Program-made: the position numbers and the translations under genes | Notes under the pieces: model-generated | What the model was told of the DNA's origin: nothing | Seen by the model: the letters and a program-made list of their open reading frames with translations, nothing else | Database searches by the model: none | Shown here: in pieces, positions 1 to 8,384 of the stretch | Position numbering within the stretch: position 1 is the first letter of the stretch | How the letters are laid out: each line of letters starts with the position of its first letter | Source: Bacillus sp. 1780r2a1 | GTDB taxonomy: Bacteria; Bacillota; Bacilli; Bacillales; Bacillaceae_H | Direction: 5' to 3' | Assembly: GCA_024134725.1 (NCBI GenBank) | Contig: CP099863.1 | Location: 3,097,258 to 3,161,257 of the forward strand | DNA: 64,000 nt

Positions 1-238
<238 letters not shown>

Positions 239-341
239 CTAATGGTTTTGATTATCCTCCGCCCATTTCATCTTTAGCCAAAACTACAAAGTGTAGCACC
301 AATGACTAAATCAACGAGCGTGTGTATTAACACCAAAAACA

Positions 342-370
342 AATATAGCACACTCACTTTTCACAAGCAA
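342..370 (-). promoter_or_regulatory. sigma-A promoter of rpsB
   Basis: Read on the minus strand there is a -35 TTGCTT (365-370), a 17-bp spacer and an extended -10 TGC-TATATT (342-347). Transcription would start near 335, leaving a leader of about 110 nt before rpsB. That is long enough to hold an S2 autoregulatory structure, but I do not recognise one. Confidence 0.7.
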
Positions 371-384
371 GCCTAAAATGCAGT

Positions 385-408
385 TTATTGTTGAAATTTC
401 AACAATAA
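385..408. repeat. Perfect 24-bp palindrome over the swrB stop codon
   Basis: Positions 385-408 form a perfect palindrome centred on 396/397. It includes the swrB stop codon at 385-387. In RNA it would fold into a hairpin of about 10 bp at the very end of the fla/che operon. The downstream bases (AAACTGCATTTTAGG on the minus strand) contain only a short U run, so it is at best a weak terminator and may mainly protect the mRNA 3' end. Confidence 0.6.
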
Positions 409-924
409 CTCAATTTCAGTTTTCCCTCTATATAGATTTTTCGCAATTTCTTCAATTGTTAAACCTTTTTTTTGTAGAGAAAACGCAATTTTTTGCACTT
501 CATTTCTTGATAATTTACTAGCTTCTTCTTTTGTCAGCACGTGTTCACTTCTTTCAATCCTGTCTGTCATCTCTTGTTGAAGGAGCGCTGCAAAAGTCAA
601 TTCTGGTTCGCTTTTTAAATCTATTTTTGGATACGAGATATCTAACTTTTCTTCCTTTAACTCCTCAAAATCCGGTTTTATTATCGACACATCTGGCTGT
701 TCAACTTCTATTCGCTTCATTTTTTGCTGAATCTTTAATAGAAACGCATCGTTTTGAGCATCCACTTCAGCTAAATAAGTTGCCATTGTGCTATCCATTT
801 CTTCTATTATTTTACGCTGTTTTTTTTCTAAAACCTTTATCGAATATAGTTGCTGACGAAGATGCCAAAAAGCCAGAAACGTTACAGCGTGTAAAATAAA
901 GCTAATCATTAACAAGGTATACAT
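385..924 (-). CDS. swrB: SwrB-like swarming motility protein
   Basis: This 179-residue protein has an N-terminal membrane anchor (about residues 1-20, starting MYTLLMISFILHAVTFLAFW), a charged coiled-coil stretch, and a C-terminal helix-turn-helix-like segment ending KGLTIEEIAKNLYRGKTEI. This architecture, its length and its position as the last gene of the fla/che operon directly after sigD match B. subtilis SwrB. SwrB is known there to promote assembly of the flagellar type III export apparatus with FliF/FliG and to raise sigma-D activity for swarming. It begins 17 bp after the sigD stop. The assignment rests mainly on synteny and architecture, because SwrB sequences diverge quickly. Confidence 0.85.
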   Translation of the reverse strand: MYTLLMISFILHAVTFLAFWHLRQQLYSIKVLEKKQRKIIEEMDSTMATYLAEVDAQNDAFLLKIQQKMKRIEVEQPDVSIIKPDFEELKEEKLDISYPKIDLKSEPELTFAALLQQEMTDRIERSEHVLTKEEASKLSRNEVQKIAFSLQKKGLTIEEIAKNLYRGKTEIELLLKFQQ

Positions 925-941
925 TGTAAAATCCCTCTAAC

Positions 942-1706
942 CTACATCATTTTATTTAACGTATTTCTTAGTTTAAAAAGAGCTTTTGAGTGTATTTGTG
1001 AAATACGTGATGTGGATAAACCCAAAATGTGTCCAATCTCAGTAAAAGTCAATTCTTCTTTATAAAACAATGAAATAACAAGCTGTTCTTTCTCGTTAAG
1101 CTGTTCAATTATCTGTACCAATTCCGCAAAGTATTCTTCTTTTAAAAGATGGTCTTCAGGAGTAATCATTCGTTCATCACGAATTGCATACGATTGATGA
1201 TCACCTTCATCATGCTCTTTTATTGGTTCCTCAATTGATAACACATTAGCAAAAAAACCTTCATTCATTACATGAACGACTTCTTCTTCTGTCATCTTTA
1301 TTTCACTAGCAATTTCTTGAACAGTAACATTTCGCAAATATCGTTGTTCCAGTTTTTCTATCGTATGCTCCACCCTTTTAGCTTTTTCACGCGCGCTTCT
1401 AGATAGCCAATCCTCTTTTCGTAATCCATCTAAAATAGCACCTCTGATTCGGAATGATGCATACGTATCAAATTTCAAATCACGTTCATGGTCAAATTTT
1501 TCAAGTGCATCATACAAACCTATTAAGCCAAGGCTTTTCAACTCTTCTTTATGTACATTTCGAGGTAAACCCACTCCAATTCGTTGCACATGGTAATTAA
1601 CAAGGGGCATATATTGCTTCACTAGCAAATTACCAGCCTCTTCATCTCTTTGTTTCGACCATTTTTCCCACCGTTTCTTTTCATCCATTACATTTACACT
1701 TGTCAT
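942..1706 (-). CDS. sigD: RNA polymerase sigma factor sigma-D (flagellar, FliA family)
   Basis: The 254-residue product has the sigma-70 family layout. Region 2.1 (LVKQYMPLVNYHVQRI, near residue 28) is followed by region 2.4 (FDTYASFRIRGAILDGLR, near 78-95) and by a C-terminal region 4.2 helix-turn-helix (TFTEIGHILGLSTSRISQIH). Sigma-D directs transcription of late flagellar genes, autolysins and chemoreceptors, and is held off by FlgM until the hook is complete. The ATG at 1704-1706 follows a GGGGGAG site. Its place near the 3' end of a very long operon is known in B. subtilis to make its level depend on transcript reach. sigD and swrB are the last two genes. Confidence 0.96.
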   Translation of the reverse strand: MTSVNVMDEKKRWEKWSKQRDEEAGNLLVKQYMPLVNYHVQRIGVGLPRNVHKEELKSLGLIGLYDALEKFDHERDLKFDTYASFRIRGAILDGLRKEDWLSRSAREKAKRVEHTIEKLEQRYLRNVTVQEIASEIKMTEEEVVHVMNEGFFANVLSIEEPIKEHDEGDHQSYAIRDERMITPEDHLLKEEYFAELVQIIEQLNEKEQLVISLFYKEELTFTEIGHILGLSTSRISQIHSKALFKLRNTLNKMM

Positions 1707-1761
1707 GACGGCTTCTCCCCCTTCTTTCGTACAATAAATAGCTATCCTTTTAGCTTACCGG

Positions 1762-2250
1762 CTAGATTTCAACCACACCTTTATTTACCGTTCGAACCAT
1801 TAACTGTGAAGTTGTGGGGTTGAATTCAATTGTTCTGCCGTTTGTTCCTCCCACATCTTTTGATATTAACGTAATATGATGTTCCTTTAACTCTTGCTCC
1901 ACGGCTATAATATTCCGAGCACCAATCTTCATAAAGTCATTACTTGAAGTGAATTGAAACATCTGCGCACCACCTGCTATTTTGGCACATAAGCGTCTTT
2001 TATTGGCACCTAGATGTACGAGCATTTCAATTAAATCAATAATAGCTGTATCTGCATACTTAGCACGGTTAAATGAGCCTTTCACATGCCGAGAATTCGG
2101 CAGCATAATATGAGCCAGACCGGCCACCTTTAAGATGTCATCATACAATACAACCCCTACGCACGAGCCTAAGCCTGCTGTTCGAATTAAATCCGGTTCT
2201 TGCACAACATTCATATCTGAAATGCCAACTTTTACAATATGCTTACTCAT
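1762..2250 (-). CDS. cheD: Chemoreceptor glutamine deamidase CheD
   Basis: CheD deamidates specific glutamines of methyl-accepting chemoreceptors and binds CheC, coupling receptor activity to phospho-CheY feedback. The 162-residue protein carries the catalytic Cys in LGSCVGV (about C30) and the His in GLAHIMLP (about H47), with the conserved Thr/Gly-rich C-terminal part (ISKDVGGTNGRTIEFN). Its ATG overlaps the last 8 bases of cheC, so the two partners are probably translationally coupled. A gap of about 55 bp follows before sigD. Confidence 0.95.
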   Translation of the reverse strand: MSKHIVKVGISDMNVVQEPDLIRTAGLGSCVGVVLYDDILKVAGLAHIMLPNSRHVKGSFNRAKYADTAIIDLIEMLVHLGANKRRLCAKIAGGAQMFQFTSSNDFMKIGARNIIAVEQELKEHHITLISKDVGGTNGRTIEFNPTTSQLMVRTVNKGVVEI

Positions 2251-2902
2251 GCAATGGTACCCCTAATGCTTGAAACAACGGTTGAATGGAACGGTTGTCC
2301 GGAATAAGAAGAAAACTCCCTTTCATAACGGAAGAGTGCGCTTGTTCTTGTAACGTTGTTTCAATTATTAAAACCGATTCCATCTGATATCCTTTTTCCA
2401 GTAACCCACTTGTCACCGTAGCACCAAGCATATCTATACAAACAGCTGGTAACGAAGGGTAAAGGTGAAGAGTTGTTAAGTCTGCAAGCGCAGTTAAATA
2501 GGCGCCACATAGAATATTTCCTATTTCACATAGCGCAGACCTCACTAATGCTGATTGAAGGAAATTTAAGCTTTCAATTTCTATGGAGGATTCATCTAAT
2601 AAACAGCCTAGTAACGTCTTAGTATCATCTACTGATAATAGAAAGAATAGGCTTCCTTGGATATCTCCTTTAATCTGTAATAAAAATTGTACTACTACTC
2701 GCTCAGGTCCTCCAATTTCTTCAACCGCTTCATTTATGCCCGCAATCTTTACGCTTGGAAGTCGCATCTCAATTCTTTTTCTCACCAAATGAGAAAGAGC
2801 AGTCGCTGAATTAGCTGCTCCAATATTAGCTATTTCTTTTAAAACATCTAAATGAATTGCGCCAAACTTCAGATTATCTAAGCTGGTTTTATTCTTGGTC
2901 AT
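2243..2902 (-). CDS. cheC: CheY-P phosphatase CheC
   Basis: CheC is a cytoplasmic phosphatase that hydrolyses phospho-CheY and is stimulated by CheD, as part of the B. subtilis-type adaptation system. The 219-residue protein contains two copies of the E-x2-N phosphatase signature: LKEIANIGAANSATALS near residue 23 and ALCEIGNILCGAYL near residue 124. Each is followed by the expected proline region. Its ATG overlaps the 3' end of cheW by 14 bases, and its stop overlaps the cheD start, which places it in a tightly coupled cheW-cheC-cheD block. Confidence 0.95.
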   Translation of the reverse strand: MTKNKTSLDNLKFGAIHLDVLKEIANIGAANSATALSHLVRKRIEMRLPSVKIAGINEAVEEIGGPERVVVQFLLQIKGDIQGSLFFLLSVDDTKTLLGCLLDESSIEIESLNFLQSALVRSALCEIGNILCGAYLTALADLTTLHLYPSLPAVCIDMLGATVTSGLLEKGYQMESVLIIETTLQEQAHSSVMKGSFLLIPDNRSIQPLFQALGVPLHE

Positions 2903-3320
2903 CCAATCCTAAAACCTTTCCTAAATTCACTAATACTATTAAACGTTCCTCTACTTTTACAACACCGCTTATATAATCCGCTTCAACACCTTCAATAACT
3001 TCCGGTGTCGGTTCAATATGGTCACTGTAAATATCCAACACATCATTTGCTGCGTCGACAATTAAGCCAACTTCAATATCATTTATCATTACGATAATAA
3101 TTCTTGTATGATCTGTATAAGTTTGCTCTTGCAAGCCGAACCTCTTTCTCAAATCTAGAATTGGTATTACTACTCCACGTAAGTTTATAACGCCACGCAC
3201 ATACTTTTCAGTTCGAGGCACTCGCGTGATATGTTGCATTTTCTCAATTGATTTAACCTGATCTACTACAATTCCATACTCTTCATTCCCCAGCTGAAAT
3301 ACAATGAATTTCGTTTCCAT
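2889..3320 (-). CDS. cheW: Chemotaxis coupling protein CheW
   Basis: CheW is the SH3-like adaptor that links chemoreceptors to the CheA kinase. The product has the typical core motifs: FQLGNEEYGIVVDQVKSIE, the RGVINLRGVVIPILDLRKR strand pair, and DTxRIIIV-type strands. I place the start at the ATG at 3318-3320 (METKFIVFQLG, 143 residues). The in-frame GTG 15 bases upstream lies inside the GGAGGAG ribosome binding site. It follows cheA and overlaps cheC. At 143 residues it is slightly shorter at the C-terminus than B. subtilis CheW. Confidence 0.94.
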   Translation of the reverse strand: METKFIVFQLGNEEYGIVVDQVKSIEKMQHITRVPRTEKYVRGVINLRGVVIPILDLRKRFGLQEQTYTDHTRIIIVMINDIEVGLIVDAANDVLDIYSDHIEPTPEVIEGVEADYISGVVKVEERLIVLVNLGKVLGLDDQE

Positions 3321-3367
3321 TCCGCTCTCCTCCACTACGACTTAAAACGTTATTTTGCCAAACATTA

Positions 3368-5368
3368 TTATTTAATTAAAGCATTACAATCAATAATTAA
3401 TGCTACTTGCCCATCGCCTAAAATCGTTGCTCCTGAAATGGCAAACGGAGAAGTTAAATAGTTGCCTAATGATTTTAAAACGATTTCTTGCTGACCTATA
3501 AATGAGTCCACAATTAAACCTGCTGTTTTATCACCTTTTCGTACAATTACAACAGGGTAAACGTCTTTCTGTTCAAAAGCTTCCGGTACGTTAAACAGCT
3601 TTTTGAGATTTAATAGTGGTATGATTTTCCCTCGGAAATCAATAACTTCTTGTCCGTGGGCTTTCATAACATCCTTTTTATTCACAAGTGCTGTCTCAAT
3701 GATAGATGATAGTGGAAGTGCATAGCGTTCATCTTGCATATTAACAAGCAGTGCTGAAATAATTGATAATGTTAAAGGTAGTTGAATAGAAAAAGTAGAT
3801 CCATAGCCTGGAATCGAATCAATTGTCACTGTTCCACCTAAGGATTCAATTGTATTTTTAACAACATCAAGCCCTACACCTCGCCCTGAAACATCAGAAA
3901 TTTGTTCAGCTGTGGAAAAACCAGATGCAAACATAAGATCATACACTTGTTGATCCGTTAAACCTTGAGCATCCCTTTCTGAAACAATTCCTTTTTTCAA
4001 AGCTTTTTCTAAAATTTTATCGCGGTCAATCCCTGCACCATCATCCTCAAGGTCAATGAACACATGATTACCGCTATGATATGCTTTCAGTCGAACTGTA
4101 CCTTCCCTCTTTTTTCCGTTCTGTTCGCGTACGTCCGGCATTTCAATTCCATGATCTAGCGCATTACGAAGCAAGTGGACAAGTGGGTCACCAATTTCAT
4201 CAATAACTGTACGATCAAGCTCTGTTTCAGCCCCAATAATTTTTAGATGAATTTCTTTCCCTAAATCTTTTGCTAGTTGACGAACCATACGCGGAAAGCG
4301 ATTAAAAACAGTTTCAACTGGAACCATACGCATGTTTAAAATAATAGACTGTAAATCTCCAGAAATACGTGACATCCGCTCAACAGTTTCTTCTAGTTCT
4401 TGATTATTTAAATCTTTTGAAATCTGTTCAAGACGCCCTCTATCAATGACTAGCTCTTCAAATAAATTCATTAAGCTATCCAGTCGGTCGATGTTGACTC
4501 GTATTGTTTTATTAATAGACACAGCTTTCGCTGGTGCTGTTTCTTTACCAGTATGGTCATCGACACGTTCTACATTAGCCTCTTGAGCGCGTGAGGCTTG
4601 GTTTTCACTACCAGTTGCTATATCTTCTTTTGGATCCACAGTATTAATCTGCACAAGCTCTACTTCAGAGATTTGCATCAACTGCTCTTTTAACGAGCTT
4701 GCCTCTTGTTTTGATACCAATACAACCGTAAATTGTTGATCAAACTGTTCTTGTTCGATATCTTGAACGATTGGGTTTGACTTCACGACTTCACCAGCTT
4801 GCTCAACTACGTCAAATACCATATATGCTCTCGCTGCTTTTAATAAGCAACGCTCATCTAATATAACGGTTATCTCATATACAAAAAATTCTTGATCTAA
4901 CGCTTGTTTTAAAAGGCCTATTTCGCATTCATCATATACAATGCTAGGCGGTACCACTTTACTTTCTACCGCTACCGCCACTTCTAGTTCTCCGCTTTCT
5001 AAAGCTTGGAGTTTCGTTACAATCTCTTGCACATCATATCCTCCATCACCACCTGTGGCGATTGACTCTACCATAACTTCTAAAGCATCTACTGATTCAA
5101 ACACCAAGTCCACAACGCTTGTATTTACGCTTAGCTGTTGGTTACGAATTGCATCTAGTACATTCTCCATTTTATGAGTAAGATTCGCCAAATCCTCAAA
5201 TCCCATTGTTGCTGACATGCCTTTTAACGTATGAGCTGAACGGAAAATTTCATTTACAAAACTAAGATTATTAACATCCTTTTCAAATTCTAATAGCTGT
5301 TGATTAATATTTTGTAAGTGTTCCTTACTTTCTTCAATAAACACTTCTAAATACTGACTCATATCCAT
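3368..5368 (-). CDS. cheA: Chemotaxis histidine kinase CheA
   Basis: CheA is the cytoplasmic receptor-coupled kinase that phosphorylates CheY and CheB. The 666 residues show a P1 Hpt domain with the phospho-accepting His in FRSAHTLKG (H46), a variable P2 region (about 150-280), and a P3 dimerisation domain beginning IRVNIDRLDSLMNLFEELV. The P4 HATPase domain has an N box (HLLRNALDHGIE), G1 (DDGAGID) and G2 (GRGVGLDVV), and the P5 CheW-like domain is C-terminal. The ATG at 5366-5368 follows GGGGGAG. It lies between cheB and cheW in the operon, 12 bp after cheB. The P2 segment is low in conservation, as is usual for the family. Confidence 0.97.
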   Translation of the reverse strand: MDMSQYLEVFIEESKEHLQNINQQLLEFEKDVNNLSFVNEIFRSAHTLKGMSATMGFEDLANLTHKMENVLDAIRNQQLSVNTSVVDLVFESVDALEVMVESIATGGDGGYDVQEIVTKLQALESGELEVAVAVESKVVPPSIVYDECEIGLLKQALDQEFFVYEITVILDERCLLKAARAYMVFDVVEQAGEVVKSNPIVQDIEQEQFDQQFTVVLVSKQEASSLKEQLMQISEVELVQINTVDPKEDIATGSENQASRAQEANVERVDDHTGKETAPAKAVSINKTIRVNIDRLDSLMNLFEELVIDRGRLEQISKDLNNQELEETVERMSRISGDLQSIILNMRMVPVETVFNRFPRMVRQLAKDLGKEIHLKIIGAETELDRTVIDEIGDPLVHLLRNALDHGIEMPDVREQNGKKREGTVRLKAYHSGNHVFIDLEDDGAGIDRDKILEKALKKGIVSERDAQGLTDQQVYDLMFASGFSTAEQISDVSGRGVGLDVVKNTIESLGGTVTIDSIPGYGSTFSIQLPLTLSIISALLVNMQDERYALPLSSIIETALVNKKDVMKAHGQEVIDFRGKIIPLLNLKKLFNVPEAFEQKDVYPVVIVRKGDKTAGLIVDSFIGQQEIVLKSLGNYLTSPFAISGATILGDGQVALIIDCNALIK

Positions 5369-5380
5369 TGAATGCTCCCC

Positions 5381-6433
5381 CTATTTCTGCACGTGATGTA
5401 AAATACGATTTGCTACATCATGTAATGGCTGTATTTCATCTACTAACCTTGTGGCAATGATAGACTTTGGCATCCCATAAATAATAGCTGTTTCTTCCGA
5501 CTCAGCAATCGCTATGGTTTGACCTTTGCTTTTCATATAAATAACGCCTTCCGTTCCATCCGCTCCCATCCCGGTTAATACAACCGCAACTTTTTCATAG
5601 TTAGAACAATCTGCAAGCGACTGAAACAAAGTATCAACTGATGGTCGGTGTCCTTTTACTGGTAACGATTGATCTAAAACCGCTATTAATCCTTCTTTAG
5701 ATTCTTTTACGGTTAGGTGATAACCTCCGGGTGCAATATATGCACACCCTGGCTCTAACTTTTCACCATCTTTTGCTTCTTTCACCGAAATAGTAGCTAA
5801 CCTATCTAATCTAGCTGCTAGTGAACTCGTAAAACCTGCTGGCATATGTTGAACAATTAAAATAGGGACTGAAATCGTTGCAGGAAGCATCGTTAGAACT
5901 TCTTGTAATGCTCTTGGCCCTCCGGTTGATGTACCGATGCAAACCACTTTCTTTAACGACTGGTGCTCTCCCTTCGCTATTGGTAATTTTATAGACTTGT
6001 TTTTATTTGACTCTTTTAAATTGAAAGGAAGGTTTGCTTTGCTCGCAATATAGAGTTTTGCTAATAGTTCATCTTTTACTTTATCGATATCTAATGAAAT
6101 AGCACCTGAAGGTTTGGCAACAAAATCAACTGCTCCATACTCCATCGCTAAAAAGGTATTATTTGCTCCTTCAAACGTTGTACTGGACAACATTACAACA
6201 GGAGTTGGCTTGATTTTCATTAATTCTCTTAACATCTCTAATCCGTTCATCACAGGCATCTCTACGTCAAGCGTCATAACGTGTGGATTTAATAACACTG
6301 CTTTCTTTAATGCTTCCTCGCCGTTTCGGGCTGTCCCCACTACGGTAAACCTACCGTCTTCCTCTAGTAAATTAGTAATAACCTTTCTCATAAAAGCTGA
6401 ATCGTCAACGATTAATACTTTAATTTTATTCAA
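5381..6433 (-). CDS. cheB: Chemotaxis response regulator / methylesterase CheB
   Basis: CheB removes methyl groups from, and deamidates, chemoreceptors when phosphorylated by CheA. The 350-residue protein has an N-terminal receiver domain (VLIVDDSAFMRK, phospho-acceptor D56 in MTLDVEMPVMNG) and a C-terminal methylesterase domain. The latter carries the Ser in GTSTGGP, the His in IVQHMPAGFT and the Asp in LTGMGADG. The start is a TTG at 6431-6433, preceded by AAAGGTAGGG, and no upstream ATG is available. It begins 9 bp after flhG. Confidence 0.96.
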   Translation of the reverse strand: MNKIKVLIVDDSAFMRKVITNLLEEDGRFTVVGTARNGEEALKKAVLLNPHVMTLDVEMPVMNGLEMLRELMKIKPTPVVMLSSTTFEGANNTFLAMEYGAVDFVAKPSGAISLDIDKVKDELLAKLYIASKANLPFNLKESNKNKSIKLPIAKGEHQSLKKVVCIGTSTGGPRALQEVLTMLPATISVPILIVQHMPAGFTSSLAARLDRLATISVKEAKDGEKLEPGCAYIAPGGYHLTVKESKEGLIAVLDQSLPVKGHRPSVDTLFQSLADCSNYEKVAVVLTGMGADGTEGVIYMKSKGQTIAIAESEETAIIYGMPKSIIATRLVDEIQPLHDVANRILHHVQK

Positions 6434-6442
6434 CTAGCAACC

Positions 6443-7312
6443 CTACCTTTCGAGAAATAACTTCTTGAGCCTGGCTACAAATCCAATGCCGTAATTTCTG
6501 GTACTAGACGATGTTGCATATTGATTTGCAATATCTTTAATTCCTTGGCTCGCATTGCCTTTAGGATAATGCAAAACGAATGGCACTTGACTGTTTACCG
6601 AATTAGAAACACAGCGATCTTCTGCTATTATTCCTAACAATTCAATTGAGCATTTTAAAAACTGTTTAGCCGCTTGATTAAAACGTTCATACGTACTTAC
6701 ACCTTCTTTGATAGAGAGTGATTTATTTACTACCATCTTAAAAGAGGAATTTACACCATATAGATGTAAGAACTTTAGCGCAGCATAGCCATCGGTAATG
6801 GATGTTGGTTCAGGTGTCGTAATGAGCACCATGTCATCCATTGTCTTTAAAAAGGTAATGACCCCTTCTGTCATTCCTGCTCCCATATCGAAAATTAAGT
6901 AATCATAGTCTTGAGCAACAGAATTAAATTGATTAATTAAATATTGTAAGTCCTGTCGCTTCCACTCAAATAAAGAAGTAATTCCAGATCCGCCAGCAAT
7001 GTAGGCTAGGCCTTGTGTTCCCTGTTTGATAACACGCTGAATGGGCCATTTATTCTCTAACATATCCACGATGGTGTAACTCGAAGCAATTCCCATCAAT
7101 ACGTCGATATTGCCCATTCCAATATCCATATCAAACAGCAGTACCCGGTGCCCTTTCTCCTGTAAAGCCAATGCAAAGTTTAGGGAAAAATTAGACTTTC
7201 CAACGCCTCCTTTTCCACTAATAACCGCTAACGTCTTAGCCTCCGTCCTTTCATTAGAGACATGTTTGACAGCTGCCACTCTTTTTCTTAAAGCCGCCGC
7301 TTGATCATTCAT
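6443..7312 (-). CDS. flhG: Flagellar number/placement ATPase FlhG (MinD-like)
   Basis: FlhG (YlxH) is a MinD/ParA-type ATPase that works with the FlhF GTPase to set flagellar position and number, and it interacts with C-ring proteins. The protein has a deviant Walker A motif SGKGGVGKSN near residues 32-41, followed by MDIGMGN and IFDMGAGM. I choose the ATG at 7310-7312 (MNDQAAALRK, 289 residues), which has GGAGA upstream. The in-frame TTG 15 bases further out lies in that binding site. Its start overlaps the flhF end by 8 bases. Confidence 0.93.
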   Translation of the reverse strand: MNDQAAALRKRVAAVKHVSNERTEAKTLAVISGKGGVGKSNFSLNFALALQEKGHRVLLFDMDIGMGNIDVLMGIASSYTIVDMLENKWPIQRVIKQGTQGLAYIAGGSGITSLFEWKRQDLQYLINQFNSVAQDYDYLIFDMGAGMTEGVITFLKTMDDMVLITTPEPTSITDGYAALKFLHLYGVNSSFKMVVNKSLSIKEGVSTYERFNQAAKQFLKCSIELLGIIAEDRCVSNSVNSQVPFVLHYPKGNASQGIKDIANQYATSSSTRNYGIGFVARLKKLFLER

Positions 7313-8384
7313 ATTTCCAATCTCCAAACAGATAATCCACTATTTTTTTAGTAGTATATTTCTCTAAATCGTCAGGAACATCTTGTCCAATTGTTATAAA
7401 AGCAGCTGGTAGCTGACACTCCGTTAGCAAATTAATAATTGGACCAAATGTTGTGGTCTCATCTAGCTTTGTCAAAATAATTGAATCGATTGGTATATTA
7501 CTAAACTGCTTGTAAACCTCACGTAAATCAGCCATTTTTGCCGTCGCTGTTAGTACTAAAAAGGTCTCCATGTATTCATTAAATGACAGCATATTGTGGA
7601 GATCATGAATGTACTGGCTGTCTAAAAAGTTTCGACCTGCTGTATCAATGAACACAATATCGTATTCATTAAATCTCTGAAGAGCTTGTTGAAAATCTTC
7701 ACTGTTATAGCAAACTTCAACTGGGACATTCAGAATAGATGCATATGTTTTTAATTGATCGATGGCTGAAATACGATATGTATCAGTTGTAATGAATGCA
7801 ACTCTTTGATTTTGTTCTAAAATACATGACGCAGCTAATTTTGCTAGCGTTGTTGTCTTACCAACACCGGTAGGACCAACAACGTTGATATATTTTTTTT
7901 GAAACACTTTTGAACATTCTGAATGGGATAGGTACTCTTCAAACCAGTTTTTCAGCCACTCAACCAGCTGCTTATCGCCTAGCGAAGGTGTTGTATAATA
8001 TAACTCCATGACTTTATCTCTTACTTCTTTTAATAAACGCTCTTCAATCTCTTGATGCTGCAAAAATGAAATAGCTTTTTGAACAAGCAACGGATATTCA
8101 ACACTAGTATTTCTTGATGGTTGCATCGTTGTAATCAGCTGTTTTAATTCATTAACCTGCTTCATTAACTCTTCATTTGTATGATTTTTAACATATTTTT
8201 TAGGCTTTTTGACTTGGTCATCTACCCCTGCAATAACTTCTAACTTTTTTTTAGTAAACGCACCCAGAAACCCACCAACTTTAACAGAACGAGACTTTAA
8301 AATTACGGCTTCTGGACCAAGCTCTGCTCGAATAACTTTCATTGCTTCTGGCATTGAAGATGCCACATACTTTTTTACCTTCAT
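7305..8384 (-). CDS. flhF: Flagellar placement GTPase FlhF (SRP-GTPase family)
   Basis: FlhF is the third SRP-type GTPase alongside Ffh and FtsY, and it targets the site of flagellar assembly. The 359-residue protein has a basic N-terminal B domain, an N domain, and a G domain. The G domain carries the P-loop GPTGVGKT (170-177), DTYRISAIDQLKTYA, DTAGRN and TKLDET. The ATG overlaps the flhA stop as ATGA, so translation is probably coupled. Its stop overlaps flhG. The ribosome binding site inside flhA is weak, consistent with coupling. Confidence 0.96.
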   Translation of the reverse strand: MKVKKYVASSMPEAMKVIRAELGPEAVILKSRSVKVGGFLGAFTKKKLEVIAGVDDQVKKPKKYVKNHTNEELMKQVNELKQLITTMQPSRNTSVEYPLLVQKAISFLQHQEIEERLLKEVRDKVMELYYTTPSLGDKQLVEWLKNWFEEYLSHSECSKVFQKKYINVVGPTGVGKTTTLAKLAASCILEQNQRVAFITTDTYRISAIDQLKTYASILNVPVEVCYNSEDFQQALQRFNEYDIVFIDTAGRNFLDSQYIHDLHNMLSFNEYMETFLVLTATAKMADLREVYKQFSNIPIDSIILTKLDETTTFGPIINLLTECQLPAAFITIGQDVPDDLEKYTTKKIVDYLFGDWKYE

